Below are positions 1-12,800 of a stretch of DNA of 64,000 nt, one piece after another; position 1 is the first letter of the stretch; each line of letters begins with the position of its first letter. The stretch is taken from the NCBI GenBank assembly GCA_036346395.1, contig CM070604.1:5131904-5195903 (forward strand). Reading direction: 5' to 3'. The notes under the pieces are model-generated. The model was not told the DNA's origin, searched no databases, and was given only the letters and a program-made list of their open reading frames with translations. Source of the DNA: Hsuehochloa calcarea (taxonomy: Eukaryota; Streptophyta; Magnoliopsida; Poales; Poaceae). The translations under genes and the position numbers were made by a program.

Positions 1-106
1 TCCTCTTCCAAACAGTTCAAGAGGTCCATGCATTAAGTAAAATGAATTTATCATTCTAGTATCTCTTGACACAAAGTGCACAATCTAAAAAAAAAACTTT
101 TGACAG

Positions 107-3100
107 ATAAGGAGCCATGCGCAGAAGTACTTTTTGAAGGTTCAAAAGAATGGTACATGCGAACATTTGCCCCCACCCCGGCCAAAGCGCAAGGCAGCTC
201 ATCCATATCCACAGAAGGCCTCCAAAAATGGTGTGTATTATTCAACTTCTTGGTCTCATTGTCATGAAGTATTTCTAGTTTGACGAGTAGTAGCCGGAAT
301 TTATTTAGTCCATGCAGTATCTCAAGCTGTTTTATCACAACCTCCTCCTCTGAGGGAGCAAGGCTGTGTTATATCTATGGATACATCTACCGATGTTAGA
401 AACACAAATGCAAATGCTGCTGTACCTTCCTGGGACAATGCCCTTGTTCAACCTGTCAGTGCAAGTCATACACCAGGTCTGTTATTTACTATCATCATAG
501 TCTCCATTGAAGACTAATGATTTGTGGAGGAAATACTAAGGTTTCACATATTGACAGGTACGGGTGCTGTTGCAACAAATAACTGCTCTAGTAGCATAGA
601 GAGCCCATCTGGCACTTGGCCAACTTCTGAAGCAGTCGAACAAGAAAATGTGCTTCCACCACTCCGTAGTGAGTTCCCTCTTCTGCAGCATCACTACGCA
701 AATCCACCCTTGCAACTGTTCTGTAGACCAACAGCTTAGTCATATTGCATAAAATTCTGTTACATTTAAATTAAGGTTTGGTCAACAATGCCATCTCAAA
801 TTTGTTTTCCAAGTTTTTACAAACAATGGAAAACCAGTAAAATTGGGGAGAGCCTGATCTCTTTGCCATAGCGCTCTGTGCTTAGTGCTCTCCACTGGAG
901 ATCGTCTTAGTTTTTAAATTGCTGCAATAAGAATAGTAAACTTGTAGAGGCACTGCTGTTTAATGACAGCCACATTATCCCTTCTTGGACATCCTAACAC
1001 ACATACAGCGATAAACGCAGGCTAGATCATTTGAGATTGGGTTGGTGTTCTGAATCTTTCAGAGCACTAAGGGTATTTCACATTTTCACTTCCCTAGTGA
1101 AGATTTGTCTAGTCTCACTCTCACATGTGCAATTTAAGATGACAATACATATGATTTTGACACAGAAATCCCTGAGGATCCGAGTTGTCTCATACTCTCA
1201 TTTGTATATTTAATAGGACTGTTTTTACAAACCACAACTGAGAGCCTAGCCCTCGAAGGCTTAAGTATGCCCAATTGTGTCGTCTTATGAATTGACTTAC
1301 AAACATAGACCAACGTATTAGTAACAATTAACAACTTCAAGCCTCTCAGATATCTGGCCTTTTTTTAGAAGCCTGACCTTTTGGTCTTACATGATAGACA
1401 TGCAAATTTATCATGTCCTAATCTGCTCCATTAGGGGTCTGACCTTGAATTATTACCATATTATGAAATATGATCTCTTGTTATGTTGGTTATATATCTC
1501 TTTAAATAGAGATATTGGTGTGACTGTGTGAGACTTAGTGCATTTTTACCACTGTAACCTTACGTCTGCTGCTCCCTGGTTACACATGCAGCTATGCCAG
1601 ATTTTGCCCAAGTATACAACTTTCTGGGAAGCATATTTGATCCAGATACTAGTGGGCATTTGCAGAGGTTAAAGGCGATGGATCCGATTGATGTTGAAAC
1701 GGTATGTCTTCTGCAAGCTCTACTTTTTCGTTGGAACTGTTTTATTTTTTAGACCAAAGGCAAAACTGCCCAGCTTTATTAGAAAGATGAAGTAAATTGA
1801 GACAGTTTTTTCATTTACAATTGTGTTACTTCTCCTATTTCAATGTTATTAACCTGTCTATGCCTATATGCCTAATTACTGTTTTTATTTGCTAGTTTCT
1901 GCTGTAGTCTTGGCTATAGTTCTCTGGTAGAAATGGTTAGTGGCTTACAGAAGACTAATAGTCACGTCTTTTGATGTTTTTATTAACGTGATCATAAATA
2001 GCGTGCATTCATGAGTTTGAAATATAACTTCTGAACGTTCTATCTTTTTTTTTGCAGCACAGTTGGAATAAAAATATAGTAGTTAGGATGTTAATAAAAA
2101 CCATAAAAATCTAGCAGTAATAATGTTAGATAACTTTTAAGTTTTTGGGCAAGTGTCACCAACATTTTGCGTCACTCTTGCTATTTTCACAATATAAGAA
2201 ACACCAAACCTTTTTCACTCTGGAGGCCCAAACATCCTGTTGACGTAATCGTTGTCCACATTTCACAACACTCTTAACTGAAAATTTACCTACTGTATGA
2301 GTTCTTTTTTCCGAAAAGAAGTTATTTAGATATGTTATGTTGTTTAACTTTGAATTGCATGCATTTGCCTTGACTTCTCCCTTTATTTTTGACAATCTCC
2401 TAGGTCCTGACTCCTGATTGCTTTCTTACTGTAACTTTCTGTAACACCACGGCTCAGCACTGAGCCCAGAATGTCATGTATATACCTTTTTCACTCTTAA
2501 TTTAAGCCACATTTACCTATAATTCATGCAAGCAATGCATGGAGTAAAAGCCACAACGGGTCACCTTTCAACAACCATAACAATATAAATGCATAAAGTG
2601 ATTAACTTTCACACAACTTGGACCATGCGCCCAAGAACACTCGGGGGACCAATGATCCAAAACCGATGCAGGGGAAATCCACGGCGGCTAGTAAAAAACG
2701 GCGTAACCGGTGATTCTCGGTTTTTCCGGAAAAAAATCCGGTTGAATTTCGCTTTAATTTGCTTAAAAACCAGCTGAAATTCGGAATTTGAAATTTGAAC
2801 TTGCAAAACCCGGGAAAACCGGTCGGGATTTTGGATCCCGGACCCCACCGGGAAATCCGGTTACCTGCCGGTTTTCCCCCCTGCTCAGGACCATGCGCTC
2901 AAGAACGCCGGAACCATGCGCCCGAACGAGATAAACAAGCCATACTTAAATTAGCCAAGTTCCTATCATTAAATTAATGATAGCCATGTCCACAAGTCAA
3001 ATCTAGATGAAAGTACCAAGTCTCTAGATTAAATGGTAGCAACTAATTAATAACGTCTATGTGATTGATAGCATGTGATGCATATGTACTATTTTCATCT

Positions 3101-6100
3101 CATGCGTATCGCTTTCATTGATCAACTAAAAACAACAACAAAGCAAGGCCAGTCCAAGACTTAGCAAGCACGTAATAGAACAATAAACAAACAACTTATC
3201 ATTCAAATTAGATCATTATCATCTTCTACCATATACTCATTTAATATCATAATTTTTCATGTAATCATTTAACATCATCCTCTTTTTATGTATGCAATGC
3301 TTGGCTATGCTATATGCCCATATGCACCTTTTCAGTTTATATCGGTATAGCGAAGTGACCACTCTTCGATGAACCACTCCATCCCCCATCCTATTGAGCC
3401 CCTACCGAAGTAGAATTTTATCTAGAGCTCTCCGGACTAGTCATATAACTTTCTCACCGATCTCACTGGAATAGTTACATGACTTTGTCACCGACTAGGC
3501 TCATGCAATCCTGTCATGATGAATGCAATTGATGCAACATTTTCTGTTATCCATTAACATGATCTATTATCATCATGTTATCACCATTACCATACCATCA
3601 TCATTATCATGTCAACATCATTACCATGGCATTTAAATACGCATAAATAAATGTCATGGCAATTTAAATATGAAGACATGTGACAAACAAACCGATGTCT
3701 ACTGCTGTACCATGAACTTGTCTTTTAGCCATGGAAACTGGAAGTCTGGAATGATGGAAATACGACACCGAATTCGAAGCAACACTTCCTTAACAAAGCT
3801 CATAATTCACCTGAAAACATGCAACAACAGTACAAGAGTATAAAACCACTCAACATCGCTCCTACGGGCAAACCCGACGCAATTAACCACTCTTCGCTGG
3901 ACAATGCACCCGCTGTCCCGGTGATTAAACAATTATAACTTTTACTCCTGGAATCTAAACATAGTAACATCTATATTTTCTGGAATCTACACCAAATTTG
4001 CTACACTTTCCTAGTTATACAATTTTTCTAATTATGTCGTCTAAATCTCCGTTTTTAACCCCGAAGGTCAATCTGGAACATTATAGAACAAGCTTAACAA
4101 TTTTATATCTATATTTCTACCACATGAAAAATAGCAAACCCTACTACTTATGGAAACCATGGAAATTTATCTAACTATTCCTAGTTATGACCATAATTTA
4201 ATTTGACATGCACTGCATACGTAATAAAGCAAAACAGACGATTGTTGTTTACGGCAATGGAATTTTGGATAGCAACACTCCAGAAGCTATAACTTTTACA
4301 CCGCATAGCTAAACCCAGACTCCAGAGAGTTAGCTCTCTATGCAAAACTTAGGCAATGACCTACAATTTTCATGTTATACGAAAACCATAATTCTGGAAG
4401 GTAGTAATTTTAATCTAATAATTACCACGTCACTGTCCAATCGCGACGATCTTTAGAACAACCGACTTGCAAATATTATAGCTTTTAATATACTCGACCA
4501 AAACAGGTGATCTTGCACTCTATGAAAAGCTTAAAGAATAATCTGCAACTTTCATAACATGGAACTGTTATGAAACAAGACGTAGATACCCCAAAACTTC
4601 CTCGCAAAGCTCAGTAGCACAATTAAATGGAACAGGGCATCACAACAATACCAATTTCTTCTGCCAATCTACCCTCAACTATGATTAAGCGACAATCTAA
4701 CAACGTAGTAAGGATTTCCATATCATTACCTCTCGAAAATGGACAAAGGAGATTGGATCATGAAACCCTAATCTCCCTCCCTTCTCTCCGCTGGTTCCTT
4801 CTCGCCCTTCTTTCTTCATTGTCGTCCTTCCTCTCTAATCTGCCGCACAAGCTAGCAGCAGCTTACGCACATGCATGCAACGACTGCCTTGCATGGCCCA
4901 GGAAAATCCATGAGTAGCATGCAGCGTCGGCTAGCACGCAGCAGCGACAGGGTTTGGGCGGCGCACGACGGCGATCTCCGGGCGGCGCAAGGCGGCTAGC
5001 AGCGATCAGGAACAAGCAGCGCGGGCAGCACACACAGAGCAGTCAGCAGCAGCAGCAGGGCACGACACTGGCGTCTGGCAACGATGGCACGGCAGCATCA
5101 CAGGGTGATGACAGCCGCATGGGCGGCGGCGCACTAGGGGCAATGGCTAGCTAGGGCCACATGACAGCAACAGCTAGGGCACAAACTGGAGACGATGGCG
5201 GTGGCTGTGTGCACGCAGCAAGGGCAGCAAGCAGGAGATGATGGCGGCTAGGGTTTTGGCTTCCCCCTCTTTCTCTTATAGACACGGGAGCCCGCACGTT
5301 GACTCCGACTCGGCGTCGGCCCAGCCTGGCCCGACCCAGTCCGGACCCTCCCTTCTCCTTTCCTCTATTCTCTTAATTCTTTTCAAGGCCTTTTATTTAA
5401 ATGGGGTATTACACTTACCTTCTAGTTTTGTTTTGTTTCTCGTTATCAATTTGTGTTCTTGTATTCTATGGACAATTGTATCATTATTAGTATTTGTTCA
5501 CACAACTGTGCTATTTCACTTACAATGAATATTGGTCTGTTGAATTGACTAATCTACAGGTACTACTGCTGATGAGAAATCTATCCATGAACCTGACTAG
5601 TCCTGACTTTGAGGCACATGTAAGTTGTTTTATTTATTTCTTCTTTCCACTCATATTTCTGTTTTAGCTTTCTGCACCTTGTAGTTGTCTAAGCATGTTA
5701 TGAGTGAATTCCAATACTTGTACCATACTAACATTAGGGTTTAGCATACTTTCACTCGATGCAGTGATTCTGATGATAATATAGTGCTTTGAGATATTGT
5801 TATCACTGTTGTAATACCCTAGAACTCAACTCCCTGAAATTCCAGTTAATGTTTCACAATAATAATGGAAATGGAAAATTTTCCCCTGACCTGAGGTGTT
5901 CTGAAGTCACGTGGCCTCTCTAGCTAGTGCACAGTTAAGGTTATTGTTAGCTAATTTTTTGTTTTAAGTTTGTGCTAGCTAGTAAAATTTTATAAAACAA
6001 ATATTTATCTGGCTATTTTTGTGATTATCATAGTGATCTAGATTGCAAGTTATTTTTTATGGAACGATCTAGATTGCTAACGAAATGATCTAGATTGCAA

Positions 6101-6730
6101 GGTTATTTCTTAGAGAGGTGAAAACTATTACTTTAATTAATTATCCTCCCTCCCTTGATATGTATATTCGTATTAACTGTCTGTTAGTTCCTTGTTTAGC
6201 TTCCTTGAGTGGCATCTTCTCTCCTGCCATATTTTCACCTGGGAATCTCTGTTTTTAAAAAACTCTTGCTTGATATGTTAGCATCTTGCTGATCTGTTTT
6301 GGGGCTATGCGCTATTGCATTGGTTTTCCTGTGAATTTTTAACTTACGGGAACTGCATCCACATCTTTTCAAGCTTTCCACAGATGAATTGATCCGAACG
6401 TGGGATTCTAGTAATGTCTGTGACCATAGAAACAACTTATGAAACATTATCCCGTAAATAGTAAATAACTTCGAAAAGATGATATTATTGTGGTTTCCTA
6501 AGATACCCTTAGAACACATTAACCATGTTGATAATGGGCATATCTTCTGTTCTACATGACATGGAACAGTTCTTATTTGTTCTAATGCACTATTTTGAAA
6601 TCGTAATCGATTCACCCCCTGATTGCAGCGGAAGTTTCTATCATCTCATAGTTCTGGTGGAGATCAAATTAAATCTGAAGGCATGGAAAATCTTGGATCT
6701 CCTCAGAGTTGCCATCTTCCATTCATGTAA
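107..6730 (+). CDS. REVEILLE/CCA1-LHY-like MYB transcription factor (5' part outside window)
   Basis: Probable clock-associated single-MYB regulator of the LHY/CCA1-like RVE4/6/8 branch, which in plants binds evening-element promoters in the nucleus. Visible exons, each with AG/GT borders: 107-230, 318-476, 558-668, 1592-1701, 5560-5619 and 6629-6730 (TAA). Together they give 666 nt in one continuous phase, 221 residues. The first exon opens with the end of the MYB repeat (IRSHAQKYFLKVQKNGT) and then PPPRPKRKAAHPYPQKA, the proline/basic segment diagnostic of the family. Later exons carry the C-terminal LCL-type region (MPDFAQVYNFLGSIFDP, then MDPIDVETVLLLMRNLS). The start codon and the first half of the MYB repeat lie before base 1. 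Intron 1702-5559 is unusually long because of an inserted repeat. The family is clear; the exact RVE orthologue is not. Confidence 0.9.
2440..5413. repeat. probable solo LTR in the MYB gene intron
   Basis: The block begins TGTAACACC and ends GGTATTACA, the inverted TG...CA termini typical of large rice Ty3/gypsy LTRs. It is flanked by CTTTC (2435-2439) and CTTAC (5414-5418), a 4/5 match to a 5-bp target duplication. No gag, pol, primer site or second LTR is seen inside, so about 2.97 kb fits a solo LTR left by LTR-LTR recombination. It contains a CT-rich, leader-like stretch around 4750-5400. Family assignment would need a repeat-library search. Confidence 0.55.
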
Positions 6731-8013
6731 CACTTCAGTTACTCTCCCTGTTCATGTGCTTGTGACCTGATTTATATTGCATCTCGACATCGACAAAGAG
6801 CATTTGCATTTTCCAGGGTAACAAGTGAATGAGAGAGCACTGCCCCTTTGCGGTTGAAGCTTTAGTTGTTTCCACGGGACGTTCTTGTGTTCTCCTTGTA
6901 CTGGAGTTGTGGACGGCTGGTCTGCCAGTTTATGAATGCTAGTGACGTGTTGTGGCAATGACATCTGTATAGCTTCCAATAATGCTCTAACCCTAGGCTA
7001 GGTTTGCTCATCAAGCTCATGTAGATAGCCAGTTTTGTGTGCTCATGCAATTCTTTTTTCCTCGGGTGGGGCATAGCTCGATATGTTTTTGTATGTATAC
7101 ATCTATGTATGCATGTATGTAAATATTTGTGATTATGTAATGCTTGAGATACCGTGAGTCTTTGATTAAGGTAATAATATACTGAATAATCCAGTCGGGT
7201 GTATTCTCTAGTATAATGTAATGTGCCCTACTACTATATAATGGGAGAGTTGAATTATGGATCTGCCTTAAAACTGTATTGAAATCTTATTGAGACCTGT
7301 TCGTTTTGAAGTTCATTTGAGTTTGCAGTTGGTATTGCTGTCATTTGATATTTTGATTTCCTTCTGTTCAGTGTTCACTTAGCGGTGCAGTCAGTAATAT
7401 GTACTCAGAAAGTCAATATCCACCACAGAACTGGTGCTGTACGACCAGCAGCAAAGTATATGTTCTTTTACCGTGTTTGGGATAAAGTTCTGTTGGAAAG
7501 TTCCAATTCGAGAGTTGTGACCAGGTGAAATCTGTAGATTTTTGTTGTCCTGACTCCTGTGTGTCTGAAAATGACGTGCATCATGCATTATCCACACAAG
7601 AAAAAGGAAGGAGAAGAGTGCATAAACTGATGTTCTTCCGAGGAAGAAATAATGCATAAACTACTGTACTTAGGGCCGTCCAGGTGTAGGTTGTAGTTAA
7701 CATTTTAGCTCCGTTTGAAACGCAAAAACTTTCCTAATTTTCTGCGGAGTCGAACTCTTCCTCTGAAATTCCTAGCTTCAAATATGCCCTTGCCATTTTC
7801 GCCGCTGTTTATTTAGCGTATGTAGTCTAAAGAACAGCAAGAGATGCAAGCGAATACGCCACCCTGCACATGGTTCTCGCCTTTCTTTCCGCCTTTCCGC
7901 AAGGAAAAACACACTACAAAGACTACGTGTGGTTTCGTAGAAGACGTCCTTTTCGCAGCCAACCCCATGAACTCAACCAAAGTAATGTCAAAACTGCTTC
8001 TGAAGCTAACTTC
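6731..8013. other. MYB gene 3' UTR and downstream intergenic DNA
   Basis: No supported gene. The first few hundred bases are probably the 3' UTR of the MYB gene. The rest is AT-rich intergenic DNA up to the LTR of the large retrotransposon. Short open frames here lack domains or splice context. Confidence 0.5.
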
Positions 8014-8375
8014 TGAATCCACAGAGGCAGAGGACGAGGAATGGACAGATTGGATGGTTGAGATTCAAGGATACCGTTTCAGTTGGAGATCAACGGCCCA
8101 GCTTCAACCAAATAGTTAATGTATTGTCGTATTCGTTTTTAGCTTACAGTAAACAGTCAATGTTCAGGTAAAAGCACCCCATTGGATGCTCTTTGCAGAA
8201 CGGATGTAATCGCTGGTATATAATCCGGAAAATGGAATGGAAAAGGCATCAAAAGTATTATGCCACATCTAGTTTCTCTTAGCTTTTAGGGTTCTTAGCT
8301 GTTTATCTTAGTTTCTCTCTCTGTTTCATTTTGTTTTCATTTTGATTCAGTCAGATTCCGAGTTGGGATTTGACA
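8014..8375 (+). repeat. 5' LTR of the outer Ty3/gypsy element
   Basis: Matches 18448-18684 joined to 19681-19808. Shared blocks include CAGAGGCAGAGGAC, CAACGGCCCAGCTTCAACC and the end GAGTTGGGATTTGACA. The start is placed at TGAATCC by comparison with TGAATAC in the 3' LTR; weaker similarity reaches about 10 bases further left. No clear primer-binding site follows. Confidence 0.7.
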
Positions 8376-8483
8376 ATTGGAATCGATCTGGATTATCTGG
8401 GTTGGCGTTCTCAATCGTTGTAAAATCCCCAGTTGAGTTAGACCGAGAAAACCTATTATCTGGATCCAGATCTGAAGGAAGAT

Positions 8484-9480
8484 ATGACTAAGGCTGCAAG
8501 AACTGAAATAGAGGGGTCTGAGTTATCTTCTGTGAGACAAGAAGCTATTGAAGCCAAGAACAAGGTAGAGGTGGTTGAACAGTAGATTGGGGATCTGCAA
8601 ACACAAGTGAGGGGAATAAAAGATCAGATGAATAGGATAGAGTCTCTGTTACAAGGATTTTCGGGGATGCAAGTCCGGAATCAGGAATCACTACGGGGAG
8701 CCAATACTCGCCAAATCAGAAGCGAAGAAGCACCAAGAGTGGCTACAGATCCAGTTCCCCAAAATGAAATGGAACTGGAGATGATGAGCAGAGCTCGGGT
8801 ATTCCACCAAGCGAATAGTACCCAGGGAATCCACTTCCATCCAGAGGTAAATCCACACCACCCTTCCACTGGACATTCAGCAGAACCTGTGTATTGGGGA
8901 CAGAATATGTCTCCCCTTCAACCCCAGCGTCTCCAACCCTGAACAACTTTGATCCTAGTAGAGAAACCCACAATGCTAGGTAGTGGAATGCAAATCCGAG
9001 TAATGAGAGGATCAATAACTTCTATAGATCTATTGCAAAAGGGTCTAAAATAGATTTTCCTAGATTTGATGGTAGTAATCCTCTTGAATGGATTAGACAA
9101 AGCAAAACCTATTTTGCTGTGGCCAACATCCCTGAGGAAGCCAGATTGGATTTTGCTCAAATGTACATGGTTGGTAGAGCTGACAATTGGATTCGAAGCA
9201 CAGGCTTATTGTGGAATCCACCACCTTGGCATACCTTTTGCAGTATGATTTGTGATCGATTTGCTTAATACAGTGGCTATGAAGTACTAGAAATTTCTAT
9301 TTGGTGAAGCAATATAATTCCAGCATATATGAATATATTGATAAATTTGAAGAGCTGATGGCAGTGTACAAAACAAAAAATCCTTTGCAAGCTGAGCAAT
9401 TCTTTGTTAAATGTTTTGTGAATGGGTTGAGATAAGAGATCAAGCATTATCTTAAGCCCTTGAAACCCCAAAACTTGTGT
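8484..9480 (+). pseudogene. outer element gag, N-terminal part
   Basis: The frame opens with ATG at 8484. A TAG at 8583-8585 breaks it after a coiled-coil-like acidic/basic stretch. It then reads through a conserved Ty3 gag region (IDFPRFDGSNPLEWI, then a WNPPPWHTFCSMICDRF segment) before more stops and frameshifts from about 9267. It ends at NLCEA, where the inner element is inserted, and gag resumes at 14671 with EAYWMAKDMEKGA. In life this would form the capsid of the intracellular retrotransposon particle; this copy is dead. Confidence 0.75.
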
Positions 9481-9485
9481 GAAGC

Positions 9486-9855
9486 TGTTAGGAACCGAAG
9501 CTCCTCTCGATGAAGAACGAAGATGATATGGATGAGAAGCCAGACTAGATAGAAAGAAAGAGGAACTTGGAAGAAGCTACTTTGTATTTTTCATCCCTCA
9601 AACGATTACATAAGCATCATCTTATATAGAGATGGTGGAGTATCCTAAAGGGATACTGAGTCTTCTCCTTTCCTAATACAATAACTTTCTATCCAATGTC
9701 CCGAAGGGACAACTAATAGCCAAACTTTCCATAACCAAACTATAACATCCTCTTTGAATACAACTCGAATTGGAACTCTCTATAGTTTAACTTCCCAAAT
9801 CAACATGCCTTTTATTCTTATACTGAAGTGAATACCTACAAAAGAGTCCGTAACA
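9486..9855 (-). repeat. 3' LTR of the inner element
   Basis: 370 bp, TGTTAGGAAC...GTCCGTAACA. It is 25 bp longer than the 5' LTR. The visible differences between the two are nearly all short indels, for example near 9496, 9540, 9597, 9609 and 9704. Confidence 0.9.
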
Positions 9856-12800
9856 TTTCCCCTTCCTTTGAAACACTCGTCCATGAAATGATAATCGAGA
9901 AATTCTCACCGAAATCATCGCGTTTGATCCATGATTCCTCGGGTTCTTGCGTAGGATCGGTTTGCCACTGAACCCGTAATTCCCACACACCACGATTCAA
10001 TCTTGCGCGAACAATACGTACTGGCTGAAGTTGAACTTTCCCATGATGAAGAGGAGGTAATGCAGGCACAATATCCGGATGATTACCATGGAACGGCTTG
10101 AGATTTGAGACATGAAACACATTATGAATGGTTGTCTGCATGCAGAAGTTCCAAATTATATGCAACTTGACCGACGGTAGAAAGAATTTTGTATGGGCGA
10201 AAAAAGCGAGGTCGCAATTTCTGATTTAGACCAGGTGAAATAGCAGACAGTTGTCGTTGATGTAATCGTAACCAGACCCAATCACCTTCTTGAAAATTTA
10301 GTTCTCTGCGCTCCTGATCCGCCAAGCTCTTCATATGTTGTTGAGATTGAAGTAACCGTAAACGAATTTCTTGAAGAAATTCATCACGGTCTGCCATCAT
10401 CTTTTGAACTTCAGGAGCGTCCGTTGTATCTGCCGGCTGGTGGATCAAAGGAGGATGCTTACCATAGACGACTTGAACGAGTGGATTTAAGAGCGGAATG
10501 AAAGGATGTATTGTAGCAAAATTCACCCAAGGCAACCATTGTGGCCATGACCGTACACGATCTCCACATAAACAACGAAGATACATTTCGATTGTCCGAT
10601 TAACGACCTCTGTTTGTCCATCCGACTGCGGATGATATGCCGTGCTCATGTGTAATTTGACACGTGAGCCAAAGAGAGTCGTCCAAAAGTGGTGGTGAAA
10701 ATCTTGTCACGATCACTAACAATAGATTCTGAAACCCATGTAATCTCACAATGCCATCAAAAATGCTTGCGCGATGATCGAAGCGGTATATGGATGACTC
10801 AAAGTAAGAAAATGAGCATACTTGGAAAATCGGTCAACCACTGTCATAATGACTGTTTTGGTAGCAACTTTGGGTAACCCGTCGATAAAATCCATGCTTA
10901 TATCGGCCCAAACACGATGTGGTACCGGTAATGGTTGAAGTAATCCACGGATGCAAATGTTGCGATTTGTGCTTCGGCAAGTGACACATGATCGAATAAA
11001 CTCTTGAAGCAATCGTCGTGCCCGTGAATAAAAAACTTGCTTGAATGCGATGCAAAGTTTTGGTGATACCTTCATGACCAACGGAATGGGCAACCGAAAA
11101 TATCTGTTGGATTCTTGGGAAATCAACTGGGACAAATATACGTTGTCGAAAGAGCAAAAGTCCCTCGCGAAACTCCCAATCGGTCGGTAAAGCACCAGCA
11201 CTCCATTCCTTGTGTTTGTCGGTCCAAGATGCATGAGATTTGAGTTGACAACGAAGATCATCATAATATGCAAATTCGGTAGTTGATAACGCATGCAAGG
11301 AGGCCTCTTCATGTTGCCGGGATAGTGCATCCGCCACGACGTTATCTTTGCGGTTTGTAGTGAATCGTAAATCATACCCGAGTAGCTTGGGATCCAATGA
11401 TGTTGCGACCTTTTGTTAGCGTTGATCCAATAAATGTTTGAGGCTATAATGATCTGTCTCAACACAAACTTACGCCCCCAAACGTAGGGCCGCCAGTGCC
11501 GCACGGCGAACACGAGGCCAATCAGCTCGCGTTCATAAGCCGGAAGTTTTGCTTGATGAGGCGCTACGGCCTTACTGAAAAATGCAATGGGACGACCTCC
11601 TTGATGCAACACGGCGCCAAAACCGAACCAGACGCATCACGGTCAATCACGAAATCTTTTGTGAAATCCGCATTGAAGGGCGGGTGCGGAAGCAATGGTC
11701 TTCTTCAACGTGTCAAATGCCGTCGAAGATTCCGACCCACCGAAAGCTTTCTTTGCAAAGGAGTTGAGTAAGTGGTGCCGCAATATGGCCAAATCTTGTA
11801 TGAATTTGCGATAATAACCACCGGACCAAGAATCCACGCAAGCATCGTGCGTTGCGGGCGTGTAATCGAGCAACTTAGAAACCTTTGCTTGATCCATAGC
11901 TACCCCTCATGGAAATGACATGACCCAAATACGATATCTTTGTTGTCCGAATGTGCACTTCTTCTTGTGAAGGAATAGCCGATGTTCGAAAGTGTCGCAA
12001 TACTTGGCGAACATGGTGAAGGTGTTCGCCCAAGTTTTGCTATAAATAAGGATATCGTCGAAGAACACGAGGACAAATCGGCGGAGGAAGGATCAAGGAT
12101 TGAATTCATCATTGCACGAAAGGTGGACGGGGCATTGCATAGGCCGAAAGGAAGAACCAAGAATTCAAAATGACCGTGGTGAGTCGCGAATGCCGCGTTT
12201 CAAGACATCCTCCGCACATGCGAATTTGATGATAACTTGACGGAGGTCCAATTTGGTGAAATAACAGAACCCTCCAATTCATCTAGAAGCTCATCCACAT
12301 GCGGTATTGGGAATTTATCCTTGATTGTATGTTCATTGAGTGCACGGTAGTCCACACGTAATCGCCACGAGGCATCTTTCTTGCGCTGATAGAGAACAGT
12401 GACGAAGCGTGATGAACTTGGTCGGATGATACCTTGCGCCAACATCGTAGCACACCGACGCCGATTTCATCTTTACGAATGTGTGCATAACGGTAGGGCG
12501 CACGATATGTCGAGGCGTTGGTGATAAGCCGGATCGCGTGATCGCATGACCGTGTAGGAGGCGATCCGTGAGGCTCCGAGAATCGGTGTTCGAATTCGGC
12601 CAAAAGAATGTCCAGTGGATCGGTGCCTTCCACGATGCATAATAAGGCGTTGCGGATCTTGACGGATCTTTGCAATCTGTCCAAGTAATCCGAGTGTCAT
12701 GCGCCCAATAAGAAAATCGCATCATGCGAAGTTCCACAAGATCGAAACCTAATGTGCTCAACCATTGCATCCCCAGTATAACATCAAATCCGGACAGTGG

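Noticed and set aside
2589..2977. CCGGTTTTTCCGG-like repeats suggesting a separate element
   Set aside because: No consistent inverted ends or target duplication could be defined; treated as internal structure of the solo LTR.
4627..5528. Open frames in the large MYB gene intron
   Set aside because: They lie inside the probable solo LTR, have low-complexity Gln/Ala/Gly content and no domain.
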